From Bacteroidales bacterium (GTDB lineage: Bacteria; Bacteroidota; Bacteroidia; Bacteroidales; DTU049), in NCBI GenBank assembly GCA_026418905.1, contig JAOAAK010000004.1, positions 1 to 60,744 on the forward strand: a stretch of DNA of 60,744 nucleotides. Reading direction: 5' to 3'. A program made the translations under genes and the position numbers. Positions 33,941-42,873 of this stretch are shown one piece after another. Each line of letters begins with the position of its first letter. Positions within the stretch are counted from its first letter, which is position 1. The notes beneath the pieces were generated by a model that searched no databases, was not told where the DNA came from, and saw only the letters and a list, made by a program, of their open reading frames with translations.

Positions 33941-36625
33941 TTACAACGAAAAAGTGAATTGAATGAAATAATTTCTGCCCCACCCATAATAATATTTGGG
34001 TGGAAATTTAGATATGTTCTTATTTTCAAAATCAAACCGATATTGTTCAAAACCAGATGTTTTAAACTTTTTATTAAGTAAATTGTTGATCATAAGATTA
34101 AATCCAACTTGTCTTCCTTTTATTCGCCAGTTTTTTCCAGCCGAAAAGTCGAGGTAATATAGATCGTTCATTTTAACTTGTTGTGTAATAGCATCGATGA
34201 GTTCCTGTTGGGAAGGAGTAAGACCATCTAGTGCAGATTGCATACGTCGTTCCGGATTAAAATCCATGTACATGTTTGTTGCATAATGAGCAGTAATTGT
34301 AACTATCCAATTGCTCGGAGAAGTATATTTTATCCCCCCTGAAGCTATAATTTGAGGTATGTTAGGAACGTAAAAATATTTGATAAATACCAATCCAAAT
34401 GTATCAGGTTTTGATTGATTTTCAACATTGATATGAGCTGTTGGGCGAGAAATAAATCGATAATTGCCAACATTAGCTGCTGCCTGCAAAGCAAATCCGG
34501 GTATGATATTGATTTCTACACCCGATTCTAATCCTTGAAAAACTTTGTCAATACCCCACATCACCACATTAACATAAGTCTGCAGCTGATCATGATAAAA
34601 AGAAATGAGATCGGTTTGATCAAGAATAAAAGTTTGATAAGTACCGAATCGAGCATTCCATTTTAAACCTTTGTAAAAATACGTTGCATCGCCAGAAAAA
34701 ATCTTAACATTCTTTAAAACTGAAACCCACTCATTACTAAGATTGGGTGTAATAAAGACTTGATTGGTTTTAGGTGGAAGATATAATCCCCCTGCATTAA
34801 ACTGTAGATAATGTCTTCCTGTAATCTTATATGTAACACCTCCTTTAATGGCACCCATAGGGAAATACTTCACTTCTGATTTTCCCTGAGAATTATCTGG
34901 AAATCTACCATTTTTCATAAGACCATATCTATATGCCTGAGTAAAACCAACCTGGGCTCCAGCATATAAGTCAACTTTAGGAAAATAGAAACGATTAAGT
35001 CCATATGCGTTGAGAGTATTAGTATGGAGATAATAATTGTAACCAAAAATGTCGTTTTCCTTAACCTTACGGTTTGGGTAATTAAGGTCATTCTGTAAAA
35101 GTAATGTATTGCCCGGAAAATCACGTTCGGCAAACTGATCAATATCTAACCAATATTGAGCTCCCAGCAAATCATCAACAACCTTAAAATAATGTGTTCG
35201 TTGCAAAATTCCTTCAATACCTGCATTAAATAAAGCATGTTCTGAAAAAATTGAATGAAGGTAAGATCGTAACACAAAACGTTGCTCATCTTTCCTAACT
35301 TCTTCGAGTATGTAATGAGCTCTTCCATCTTCAGCAATGTTAGAAAGGTAATTAATTTGATAAAGTTGATTCCAGTTGATTTGTCTCCTTTCGAGTTCGT
35401 TCCGCCAAACATTTTCTACCATATTGGCAATAGTTGTATCGGTCTGATAGCTTGGCAAATAGCGGTAATAATCAGGACGTGGATCAGGAGCGTTGTACCA
35501 GTTCAAGCGAGTTGTTCCAAAACGACCAGCATTGAAACTCAAAACTGAATAAATTTTGTTTTTTTCATTGACTTTCCATGTATGATTAAGCATCAAGTAC
35601 GGTATGTGAATATTTCTAACACGTGCATTTCTGATTTTTCCTTCTTGAAAACCCCAATTGGGGTTATAAAAAATATCATCAGCAAGATTAAAAGCTTCAT
35701 CCGTAGCTGGAGCTTGTAATCCACGCCGATAAGGAGAACCAAAAAACGTAAATGCTAGTTGATGGGATGAGGTTATTTTTTTTTCAACTGATAAAAAATA
35801 TGCATATGCATCCATCCATGTACCGGGAATATATCCTTCTTCAGCCCATCTTTTGGAAAATGATAAAGCATAAGCCCATCCACTATTGGTTAAACCAGAA
35901 GAATAAGTAAACATAATACGATTATTATAAGTTCGATTAGAACGAGCTAAAGAAAGATGGATCTGTTTAGGTATTTGAGCCGCTGTTGAAAAATAATTGA
36001 CCAAGCCTCCAATGTTACCCAAAGAATAAGCAGCTGGAATGATTCCTTCACTGAATTCGTTAAAACGCACAACACGATTCAGACCAGAAAATTCAGTATA
36101 ACCCACCATTCCACTTTCATAGTCGTGCATGGGAACACCATTGATGTAAACTTCACTTAATCCTTGATCGTAACCACGATATTTGTATTTTAAATTAGTC
36201 CAAGCAAAAGATGAAAACTGCAAGAAAACATCCTTGCTGGCAGAAAGAATTCCGGCTACTGGTTGTATATACTTGTCATTTTCCAAGTCCATTTCTAATA
36301 ATGAAGGCACTTGATCATCAGTCTCGTCCTGTACTTTTCGGTCCATTTGATATTGTAAAACGACATCTTCTTTGATAGTAAGGAAAAAACTAAGAGATTG
36401 AAAGCCTTCAGCATAAATCTGAACCGGGTAAACTCCTGGTGTTAACTCAAAGGAGAAAAAACCGGTTGAGTCTGTCATTATCTCATTGTCAAAAATTTTT
36501 ATTTGTGCACCTTTTATGGGTTTATTTGTCAGTTTATCCATCACATAACCTTGAAAAGAGAGATTCTGAGCGAAACCTATGCTCCAGCAGAATAATAAAA
36601 TCCACCATAACCTTTCTTTCTTCAT
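33941..36625 (-). CDS. TonB-dependent receptor with CarboxypepD_reg-like domain
   Basis: ATG 36625 gives MKKERLWWILLFCWSIGFAQ, a signal peptide; an in-frame ATG four codons upstream is possible. Residues ~22-105 form a carboxypeptidase-regulatory-like domain (FQGYVMDKLTNKPIKGAQIK), followed by a plug region (GLSEVYINGVPMHDYESGMV) and a ~650-residue barrel ending YFIQFTFSL with the expected terminal aromatic pattern. It imports a substrate across the outer membrane using TonB energy. It is the first gene of a set with the DUF5689 lipoprotein. SusC-like sugar-specific features were not recognised. Confidence 0.85.
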   Translation of the reverse strand: MKKERLWWILLFCWSIGFAQNLSFQGYVMDKLTNKPIKGAQIKIFDNEIMTDSTGFFSFELTPGVYPVQIYAEGFQSLSFFLTIKEDVVLQYQMDRKVQDETDDQVPSLLEMDLENDKYIQPVAGILSASKDVFLQFSSFAWTNLKYKYRGYDQGLSEVYINGVPMHDYESGMVGYTEFSGLNRVVRFNEFSEGIIPAAYSLGNIGGLVNYFSTAAQIPKQIHLSLARSNRTYNNRIMFTYSSGLTNSGWAYALSFSKRWAEEGYIPGTWMDAYAYFLSVEKKITSSHQLAFTFFGSPYRRGLQAPATDEAFNLADDIFYNPNWGFQEGKIRNARVRNIHIPYLMLNHTWKVNEKNKIYSVLSFNAGRFGTTRLNWYNAPDPRPDYYRYLPSYQTDTTIANMVENVWRNELERRQINWNQLYQINYLSNIAEDGRAHYILEEVRKDEQRFVLRSYLHSIFSEHALFNAGIEGILQRTHYFKVVDDLLGAQYWLDIDQFAERDFPGNTLLLQNDLNYPNRKVKENDIFGYNYYLHTNTLNAYGLNRFYFPKVDLYAGAQVGFTQAYRYGLMKNGRFPDNSQGKSEVKYFPMGAIKGGVTYKITGRHYLQFNAGGLYLPPKTNQVFITPNLSNEWVSVLKNVKIFSGDATYFYKGLKWNARFGTYQTFILDQTDLISFYHDQLQTYVNVVMWGIDKVFQGLESGVEINIIPGFALQAAANVGNYRFISRPTAHINVENQSKPDTFGLVFIKYFYVPNIPQIIASGGIKYTSPSNWIVTITAHYATNMYMDFNPERRMQSALDGLTPSQQELIDAITQQVKMNDLYYLDFSAGKNWRIKGRQVGFNLMINNLLNKKFKTSGFEQYRFDFENKNISKFPPKYYYGWGRNYFIQFTFSL

Positions 36626-36675
36626 TTTTTTTGACAAATATCTAAAAAAACTTTAAACACGTGATTGAGCGAAAG

Positions 36676-37518
36676 TTAAATTTCCATGTTATCGATTAAG
36701 CGAACATTATCTATCCAGGCAGCCACCAAAGCTATGAGAGGCTCTTTTTTCTGATCCTTAACCGGTTTTAAGTTTTCAGCATTAACTATGGTAAAGTATT
36801 CCAATTTAAAATGAGAATTTGAGGTTATTTTATCTACACAAATTTCAATAACTTGTTCAATATTTTTTTTCTTAATCATTGCTTTTGCAAGTAAAAGTGT
36901 TTGATAAAGTAATACGGCTTCTTTTCTTGCTTCTGGTGATAATCTTACATTTCTGCTGCTCATAGCGAGTCCATCGTGTTCACGAATGATGGGCATAGGT
37001 TTAATTAAAACGTGAGGATATTCATTTTTGGCCAATTCGCGCACGATGAGATACTGTTGATAATCTTTCTTACCAAAATATGCAATGTTAGGGCTGATTA
37101 TGTCGAACAAGCGAGCAACTACGGTAGCAACCCCATTAAAATGTCCCGGTCTGAATTCACCTTCCAACAGATCATCCAATCCAGGAAAACGATATTCCCT
37201 CGTAGGACTAACGGGATACATTTCTTCATAAGGTGGAATAAATACAACGTCACATTTTTCTTTTTCCAAAAGTTCTAAATCTCTTTTTTCATCCCGTGGA
37301 TATTTTTCTAGATCTTCCTTGTTATTAAATTGGAGTGGATTGACGAAAATGCTACAGACAGTCAGATCAGCTTCTTTTTTCGACTGGCGAATAAGAGAGA
37401 GATGACCTTCATGGAGATAACCCATGGTGGGGACAAAACCTATTTTACTAGGAAAATGGTTATTTTGGAATTCTTCAAGAAAAAGCCGGTATGATGAAAC
37501 CGTTCTAAAAACTCTCAT
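36676..37518 (-). CDS. panC: Pantothenate synthetase
   Basis: ATG 37518 starts MRVFRTVSSYRLFLEEF, normal for PanC and giving the usual 280 residues; an upstream in-frame ATG would add a Lys-rich extension and is rejected. Motifs are GFVPTMGYLHEGHLSLI with the HIGH-type HEGH, FVNPLQFNNKEDLEKYPR, FGKKDYQQYLIV, and REHDGLAMSSRNVRLS. It condenses pantoate and beta-alanine with ATP for coenzyme A synthesis in the cytoplasm. It is divergent from the glycogen-synthase-like gene, an arrangement common in Bacteroidales. Confidence 0.95.
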   Translation of the reverse strand: MRVFRTVSSYRLFLEEFQNNHFPSKIGFVPTMGYLHEGHLSLIRQSKKEADLTVCSIFVNPLQFNNKEDLEKYPRDEKRDLELLEKEKCDVVFIPPYEEMYPVSPTREYRFPGLDDLLEGEFRPGHFNGVATVVARLFDIISPNIAYFGKKDYQQYLIVRELAKNEYPHVLIKPMPIIREHDGLAMSSRNVRLSPEARKEAVLLYQTLLLAKAMIKKKNIEQVIEICVDKITSNSHFKLEYFTIVNAENLKPVKDQKKEPLIALVAAWIDNVRLIDNMEI

Positions 37519-37540
37519 TTTCAATGATTTTAATTTGCTT

Positions 37541-37574
37541 TTGTTTTTTATGTAAACTTTTTTTATTATCTTTG
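37541..37574 (+). promoter_or_regulatory. Bacteroidota promoter (TTG-N23-TATCTTTG)
   Basis: TTG at 37541-37543 and TATCTTTG at 37567-37574 fit the consensus, with 23 bases between. The element ends 23 bases before the ATG at 37598. Confidence 0.6.
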
Positions 37575-37597
37575 CAAAAGAAAACAAAAGTAATAAA

Positions 37598-38425
37598 ATG
37601 GAAAAAGTAAGGGTATTATATGTAACGCAGGAAATGGTTCCTTACATGAGAGAAAGCCAAATGGCAATTATCTCACGATATCTTCCCCAAGGTACTCAAG
37701 AAAAAGGCAAAGAAATTCGAACCTTCATGCCACGATTCGGACTAATTAATGAAAGAAGACATCAATTACATGAAGTTATTCGTCTTTCTGGCATAAATAT
37801 CATCATCAACGAAACCGACCATCCACTCATTATTAAAGTGGCAAGCATTCAACAGGCAAGAATGCAAGTGTACTTCATAGACAGTGAAGACTTTTTTAAG
37901 AGGAAATTTTACTTACATGATGAAAATAACAAGTTTTTTGTAGACAACGACGAAAGAGCCGTATTTTTTTCTAGAGGCACTCTTGAAACAGTCAAAAAGT
38001 TAGGATGGGCACCTGATATTGTCCACCTTCATGGATGGATGTCCTTGTTGGTTGCACCTTATTTGAAAGAAGTCTATGCAAAACATCCTCTTTTTTCTGA
38101 AACCAAGGTCATAATTTCTCTTTATGATGATCATTTTGAAGATCCTTTATCAGAAAATATTGCCAATACCATTGCATTCGATGATCTTACAATAAAAAAA
38201 TTACCCCACCTTCAACAGAATCCTTCTTACATTTCCCTCGTAAAAGACACGTTAAATTATTGTGATGGTATTATTATTACCAGCTCAAATGTGCTTTCTG
38301 AAATTGTTGATTATGCACAGAACTTGAATGTCCCTGTTCTCACACATACCGATGAAGACAATTACATTGAAATTTATAATCAATTTTACGACAAAATATT
38401 TATCCCCGAAGCTATTTCATTCTAA
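37598..38425 (+). CDS. Short glycogen/starch synthase-like protein (N-terminal GT5 domain only)
   Basis: The 275-residue protein resembles the N-terminal catalytic domain of glycogen synthase (GT5): VRVLYVTQEMVPYMRES, YLPQGTQEKGKEIRTFMPRFG, YFIDSEDFFKRK, and PDIVHLHGWMSLLVAPYLK. The C-terminal ADP-binding Rossmann domain is absent and the usual KTGGL motif is not found. This short form next to panC is a recurrent Bacteroidetes arrangement, so the length is a family property, not a truncation. Whether it makes glycan or has another role is unknown. Confidence 0.8.
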   Translation: MEKVRVLYVTQEMVPYMRESQMAIISRYLPQGTQEKGKEIRTFMPRFGLINERRHQLHEVIRLSGINIIINETDHPLIIKVASIQQARMQVYFIDSEDFFKRKFYLHDENNKFFVDNDERAVFFSRGTLETVKKLGWAPDIVHLHGWMSLLVAPYLKEVYAKHPLFSETKVIISLYDDHFEDPLSENIANTIAFDDLTIKKLPHLQQNPSYISLVKDTLNYCDGIIITSSNVLSEIVDYAQNLNVPVLTHTDEDNYIEIYNQFYDKIFIPEAISF

Positions 38426-38469
38426 TATTGCTATTCTTATATTTTCTTACTTAAAGATAATGTTCGAAG

Positions 38470-39162
38470 CTAGTCTTTAATTTCTTTGAGCATCTCTAAA
38501 GTTAATTTCTCACCAAAAAGTTGTTTGTTTTTCTTTATTTTTTCAATACTCCAATCCCACCATCTAAGCTCAAGAAGCACATCAATAATTTCAGGGCTAA
38601 AACGATATTTGATAATTTGAGCTGGTACACCACCCACCACTGCATATGGTGGTATGTCTTTGACAACTGTAGAATTAGCTGCAATAACTGCCCCGTCGCC
38701 TATTTTCACCCCTGATAATATCTGTGCACCAGTGCCAATCCAAACATCATTACCAATTATGATGCTACCTTTTGAAATAACATCTTTTACTAAATCTTCT
38801 CCCCAAAAATTTCTATGAATATAATATATGGATATTTTAGAATGATCGTGAAAGTATTCCTGAATAGTGACATCTCTTGCAATCGAACAAAAATTGCCAA
38901 TCATAATAGGATGAATACAACTTAAAACTTGTATGTTCGGTCCCCAAAGAGTTGTAAAACGACCTATCTTAACATGACCACTGAGAATTGATCTGTAAAT
39001 TACAGAATATTCATCCACTGACACATAACCGTGTAATTCCGACGAAAATATTTTTGCTCTCCTATTAACTTCTGCACGATAATCAATAAAAGACAATCTT
39101 TGCAGAATTCTATGTTGGATATACTGATATAATTTATTACTTAATCGTTTATAAAATCGCAT
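38470..39162 (-). CDS. Hexapeptide-repeat acyltransferase (CatB/xenobiotic acyltransferase type)
   Basis: This 230-residue left-handed beta-helix protein has repeats such as VKIGRFTTLWGPNIQV, IGNFCSIARDVTI, IIIGNDVWIGTGAQILSGVKI and IGDGAVIAANSTVVKDIPPY. The AVVGGVPAQIIKYRFS end is typical of LbH acetyltransferases. The loop carrying HDHSKISIYYIHRNFWGED is probably the substrate lid. It probably O-acetylates a surface glycan, as its start overlaps the upstream glycosyltransferase gene by 22 bases. The substrate is unknown. Confidence 0.85.
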   Translation of the reverse strand: MRFYKRLSNKLYQYIQHRILQRLSFIDYRAEVNRRAKIFSSELHGYVSVDEYSVIYRSILSGHVKIGRFTTLWGPNIQVLSCIHPIMIGNFCSIARDVTIQEYFHDHSKISIYYIHRNFWGEDLVKDVISKGSIIIGNDVWIGTGAQILSGVKIGDGAVIAANSTVVKDIPPYAVVGGVPAQIIKYRFSPEIIDVLLELRWWDWSIEKIKKNKQLFGEKLTLEMLKEIKD

Positions 39163-40382
39163 AGTCTTTGAACAAAACGTGTATAATTCACTTCAGCATT
39201 AAAATTATTCAAAAAAAATTTTTTTATTTCTGATTTTGAAAAAGGAAAGTAAAGAGCTTTTTTTACAGTGGAAACCATATCTTTAACATCATTTGACATG
39301 GGCAACAAAAAACCTGTTAATTCATTAATAACTATCTCAGGAATTCCCCCTACTGGTTTCGCAACAATGGGTACTCCAAAACTGATAGCCTCCATCATAG
39401 ATACAGGTACACCTTCACTATCACTCAAAGACAAAAACAAATCTATTTCATACTGTTTGTAAAAATTTAAAAGATCCACGTTTGAGACTTTTCCCTTTAA
39501 TTCGTATTGAACCTGTTTACCCAAATACTTGCAATTTGCTTCTACATCAGGACGAGATTCTCCGTCGCCAAAATGAATCCAATACACAGCTTCATCAAGT
39601 TCGCTTAATAAAAGAGGAATTAGATGAATATTTTTGAGCGGAACTAATCTTGCTACTGATACGATGAGCTTTTTATCTGTATATCGTTTTTTTTCTGAGA
39701 CAGAATGATCGTTAACACCTAAGTAAGAAATTTCAATTTTATCATGAAATTTGGCTTTAACTTTCTTTTTTAAGTAAGTCGATCCAAGTGAACTAATAAC
39801 AAACAACTTTGAAATCATTTTCATTTTCCATACACGGAAAGGTACACCTATATCACCCCACCTTTCATCATACAAATCGTAGTTATGAACCCTTGAAATA
39901 AATTTGAACCCTTTATTAAGTTTCTTTTTCATCATAGCGATAGCCAGTACTTTATTGCAAAACCAATAGTCGTAAAACACAGCATTGGTCTTAGCTTTAA
40001 AAAAATGAAGCATCTTATCTTTCATGTATAATTGTTGAGCCAAATAATCTAATAGCAACTTATAATTTTTTAATACTTTCACAAGACCCTTATCTTTAAC
40101 CTCTGTGAATAGAATTTGAACGACCAAATCAATATTTTTAAAAATGAACAAAAATTTCTCGAACTTAGATAGTTCTTTCCACAAAAAAACATCAGAAACC
40201 TTTGCCTGGGGGGGTAAATCCCTCATGCCTTCTTTTCGCTGGGTTGGAAAAATCCATATTTCAGAAAAAAACCTAGCTAAATAAATAATTTCAATTTCTA
40301 AATATGGTTCACCCTCAATTCCGTACGGAAACTCGGAAGTAAACAAATATAAAATCGTATTATTCTTTTCCATTTTATTCAT
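39141..40382 (-). CDS. GT4-family glycosyltransferase
   Basis: The 413-residue protein starts at ATG 40382 (alternative 40373), just after hflX; longer in-frame starts would run into hflX. It has a GT-B fold typical of GT4: VSVARLVPLKNIHLIPLLL, WIHFGDGESRP, YELKGKVSNVDLLNFYKQY, and the donor-site E-x7-E-like region SLSDSEGVPVSMMEAISFGV followed by VAKPVGGIPEIV. A likely sugar transfer at the cytoplasmic membrane for a surface glycan. It is coupled to the acyltransferase gene downstream. Confidence 0.85.
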   Translation of the reverse strand: MNKMEKNNTILYLFTSEFPYGIEGEPYLEIEIIYLARFFSEIWIFPTQRKEGMRDLPPQAKVSDVFLWKELSKFEKFLFIFKNIDLVVQILFTEVKDKGLVKVLKNYKLLLDYLAQQLYMKDKMLHFFKAKTNAVFYDYWFCNKVLAIAMMKKKLNKGFKFISRVHNYDLYDERWGDIGVPFRVWKMKMISKLFVISSLGSTYLKKKVKAKFHDKIEISYLGVNDHSVSEKKRYTDKKLIVSVARLVPLKNIHLIPLLLSELDEAVYWIHFGDGESRPDVEANCKYLGKQVQYELKGKVSNVDLLNFYKQYEIDLFLSLSDSEGVPVSMMEAISFGVPIVAKPVGGIPEIVINELTGFLLPMSNDVKDMVSTVKKALYFPFSKSEIKKFFLNNFNAEVNYTRFVQRLCDFIND

Positions 40383-40395
40383 ATATGCTTTTTTA

Positions 40396-41535
40396 TCAAG
40401 AATACCATGGAATTGTACCGGGATAACGTTGAGTGTGAATTTCTTTGACCATTTCGAACAAAGAATTTTTGAGCAGTTCAATATGTATTTTTTTTAATGC
40501 AGAAATATAAATGGCTCTACATCGATATACATTTTCATATTCCAAGCATAATCGGTTCAAATACTCAATATCTAATTCAGGCAACGCGTCTATCTTATTA
40601 AAAACCATTAACATAGGCTTATCAATAGCACCAATATCTTCTAATGTAGTCTGAACAGTATGTATTTGTTCAGCGAAAGAAGGATGAGAGACATCAACCA
40701 CGTGAAGCAGAATATCAGCATCGCGTACCTCATCCAAAGTTGATTTGAAAGATTCAACAAGTTGATGGGGTAATTTTCGGATAAATCCGACGGTATCGGA
40801 TAATAAAAAAGCCAGCTGATTAAATGTTACTTTACGAACAGTCGTGTCGAGAGTTGCAAAAAGTTTGTTTTCGACAAAGACATTACTTTTCGACAACAAA
40901 TTCATCAAGGTAGATTTGCCAACATTAGTATATCCTACCAATGATACACGGATAAGATGTTTTCTGTGTTTTCGTTGAGTTTGCTTCTGGCGGCCTATGA
41001 ATTCCAATTCTTCCTTGAGTTTGGCTATTCGTTCTTTAATTCGACGACGGTCAGTTTCGATTTCTTGCTCACCAGGTCCGCGCAAGCCAATACCACCTCG
41101 TTGTCTTTCCAAGTGAGTCCACATTCGTGTTAATCTAGGCAGCATATACTGTAGCTGAGCAAGCTCAACCTGTGCTTTAGCATAAGCTGTACGAGCCCTC
41201 AAAGCAAAAATGTCTAAAATAAGATTTGTCCGATCAATTACGCGACAACGAAGCACTTTCTCGATTTCTCTAACTTGGGATGGAGTCAGATTATCATCAA
41301 AAATAGCAAGTTGAATCTGATTATCGTGAACGAAAGAGGCAATTTCTTCTAGTTTACCCTTACCAATAAAGGTTTGAGGATCTGGCTTAGGAAGTCGCTG
41401 GACGAAACGCGCGACCACCTCGGCCTGTGCTGTGTATGCTAAAAATTCCAATTCATCAAGATATTCTTTCGTTTTCTCTGCACTTTGCCCAAATAGTATT
41501 AACCCAACCAAAATAGTTCGTTCTCGAGCAACCAT
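40396..41535 (-). CDS. hflX: GTPase HflX
   Basis: ATG 41535 gives MVARERTILVGLI, the normal HflX start, and 379 residues; a longer upstream frame overlaps the preceding gene and is rejected. The N-terminal HflX domain contains PDPQTFIGKGKLEEI and AIFDDNLTPSQVREIE. The linker has the diagnostic RRGGIGLRGPGEQEIETDRR-type stretch (as RQRGGIGLRGPGEQEIETDR). G1 is GYTNVGKSTL, G3 DTVGFIRKLPHQLV, G4 NKID. It splits stalled ribosomes, especially after heat stress. Confidence 0.95.
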   Translation of the reverse strand: MVARERTILVGLILFGQSAEKTKEYLDELEFLAYTAQAEVVARFVQRLPKPDPQTFIGKGKLEEIASFVHDNQIQLAIFDDNLTPSQVREIEKVLRCRVIDRTNLILDIFALRARTAYAKAQVELAQLQYMLPRLTRMWTHLERQRGGIGLRGPGEQEIETDRRRIKERIAKLKEELEFIGRQKQTQRKHRKHLIRVSLVGYTNVGKSTLMNLLSKSNVFVENKLFATLDTTVRKVTFNQLAFLLSDTVGFIRKLPHQLVESFKSTLDEVRDADILLHVVDVSHPSFAEQIHTVQTTLEDIGAIDKPMLMVFNKIDALPELDIEYLNRLCLEYENVYRCRAIYISALKKIHIELLKNSLFEMVKEIHTQRYPGTIPWYS

Positions 41536-41537
41536 GA

Positions 41538-41876
41538 TTACTTGTTCCCAAGAGAGAAAAGAACAAAAGCAGATGAAGCTATCAAAAGATTTAGCACAAA
41601 ACTTATAGTCAAAGGAAAAGTAAAAGAAATGTAGCAATGATATAAAGCTATAATACCCAACCCAAGGGATGAAATCAAAGTCAAATCATGGGAACGAGAA
41701 AAACCTCCAATAAACAACGTTACGGACAAAGCTACAAAAAGAAAAGAAATCCAAAATGTGAATGTGTGAAATTCGAATTCTTTCAACTTATCCCAAAATA
41801 AAATATATGCTAATAGTAAAAAAGTTAATCTCATCATCCATGCAAATATGGGATATACATTTTTTGGAGGTTTCAT
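41538..41876 (-). CDS. Small four-helix membrane protein
   Basis: The 112-residue protein (ATG 41876, MKPPKNVYPIFAWMMRL) begins one base after the trpS stop; an upstream in-frame start would lie inside trpS. It has four predicted helices (about 9-28, 38-56, 64-82, 85-106). No family is recognised. It sits two bases before hflX and is probably co-transcribed with trpS and hflX. Its role is unknown. Confidence 0.6.
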   Translation of the reverse strand: MKPPKNVYPIFAWMMRLTFLLLAYILFWDKLKEFEFHTFTFWISFLFVALSVTLFIGGFSRSHDLTLISSLGLGIIALYHCYISFTFPLTISFVLNLLIASSAFVLFSLGNK

Positions 41877-41877
41877 G

Positions 41878-42873
41878 CTACCAATTTTTAAAGCCAATAA
41901 TTTCCCTTACCTGCCGAATTGTGTTTCTGGCACTAATACGAGCTTTTTCTCTCCCCTCACGGATAACTTTTATGATATATTCTTTGTTCCCAGCAATACT
42001 TAAAATTTTTTCACGAATGGGTGTAATAAAATTTATCATATCAGCGGCAAGTTGTTTTTTCATTTCGCCATAACGGATAGTACAAGAAGCATGCTGTTCA
42101 TAAAAATATTCAACAGTTTTCTTATCTGAAACTATCGACATAAGGGTGAATAAGTTAGCTACAGGAGGAGAAGGTGGTTGATTCATTTGAGTAGGACCCG
42201 TATCGGTAACTGCTCTCATAATTTTTTTCTCAATGGTTTTATCATCATCTGTAAGATATATGGCATTATGTTCGCCCTCACTTTTACCCATTTTTCCACT
42301 CCCATCAAGCCCAGGAACTTTGATTAATTCACCTTCAAAATTAAAAGCTACTGGTTCAGGGAAAAAATCAACCTCGTACATACGGTTAAAACGCTGAGCG
42401 AAATTACGAGTCATTTCAAGGTGCTGTTCTTGATCCTTCCCTACAGGAACTTTCTCTCCTTTATGAATTAAAATATCAGCAGCCATTAGGGTTGGGTATG
42501 TAAGTAATCCTGCATTCACATTATGAGGCTGCAAACGAGCCTTTTCTTTAAAAGTAGTTACCCGCATGAGTTCACCAAGATAGGCATTCATATTGAAAAA
42601 CAAGTACAGTTCTAATGTTTCAGGTAAATCACTCTGTAAATATAAAATAGCTTTTTCTGGATCTAGCCCACATCCCAAAAATTCAGCTACGACATGCATA
42701 ACATTGCCTGACAAATCATTTGGCTTGGGGTGGGTTGTCAGACTATGATAGTCAGCAACAAAAAAATAACAAGTATGTTCTTCCTGCAGACAAATAAAAT
42801 TACGGATAGCTCCGAAATAATTTCCCAGATGTAATTTTCCTGTGGGACGAATTCCACTAACGACTATACTCAT
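41878..42873 (-). CDS. trpS: Tryptophanyl-tRNA synthetase
   Basis: This 331-residue class I synthetase has RPTGKLHLGNYFGAI (HIGH-type site), FVADYHSLTTHP, the tRNA/Trp region with NMNAYLGELMRVTTFKEK, DILIHKGEKVPVGKDQEQHL, and KMGKSEGE as the KMSKS-type loop. It charges tRNA-Trp. The start overlaps the recJ stop by four bases (ATGA). The length is normal. Confidence 0.95.
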   Translation of the reverse strand: MSIVVSGIRPTGKLHLGNYFGAIRNFICLQEEHTCYFFVADYHSLTTHPKPNDLSGNVMHVVAEFLGCGLDPEKAILYLQSDLPETLELYLFFNMNAYLGELMRVTTFKEKARLQPHNVNAGLLTYPTLMAADILIHKGEKVPVGKDQEQHLEMTRNFAQRFNRMYEVDFFPEPVAFNFEGELIKVPGLDGSGKMGKSEGEHNAIYLTDDDKTIEKKIMRAVTDTGPTQMNQPPSPPVANLFTLMSIVSDKKTVEYFYEQHASCTIRYGEMKKQLAADMINFITPIREKILSIAGNKEYIIKVIREGREKARISARNTIRQVREIIGFKNW

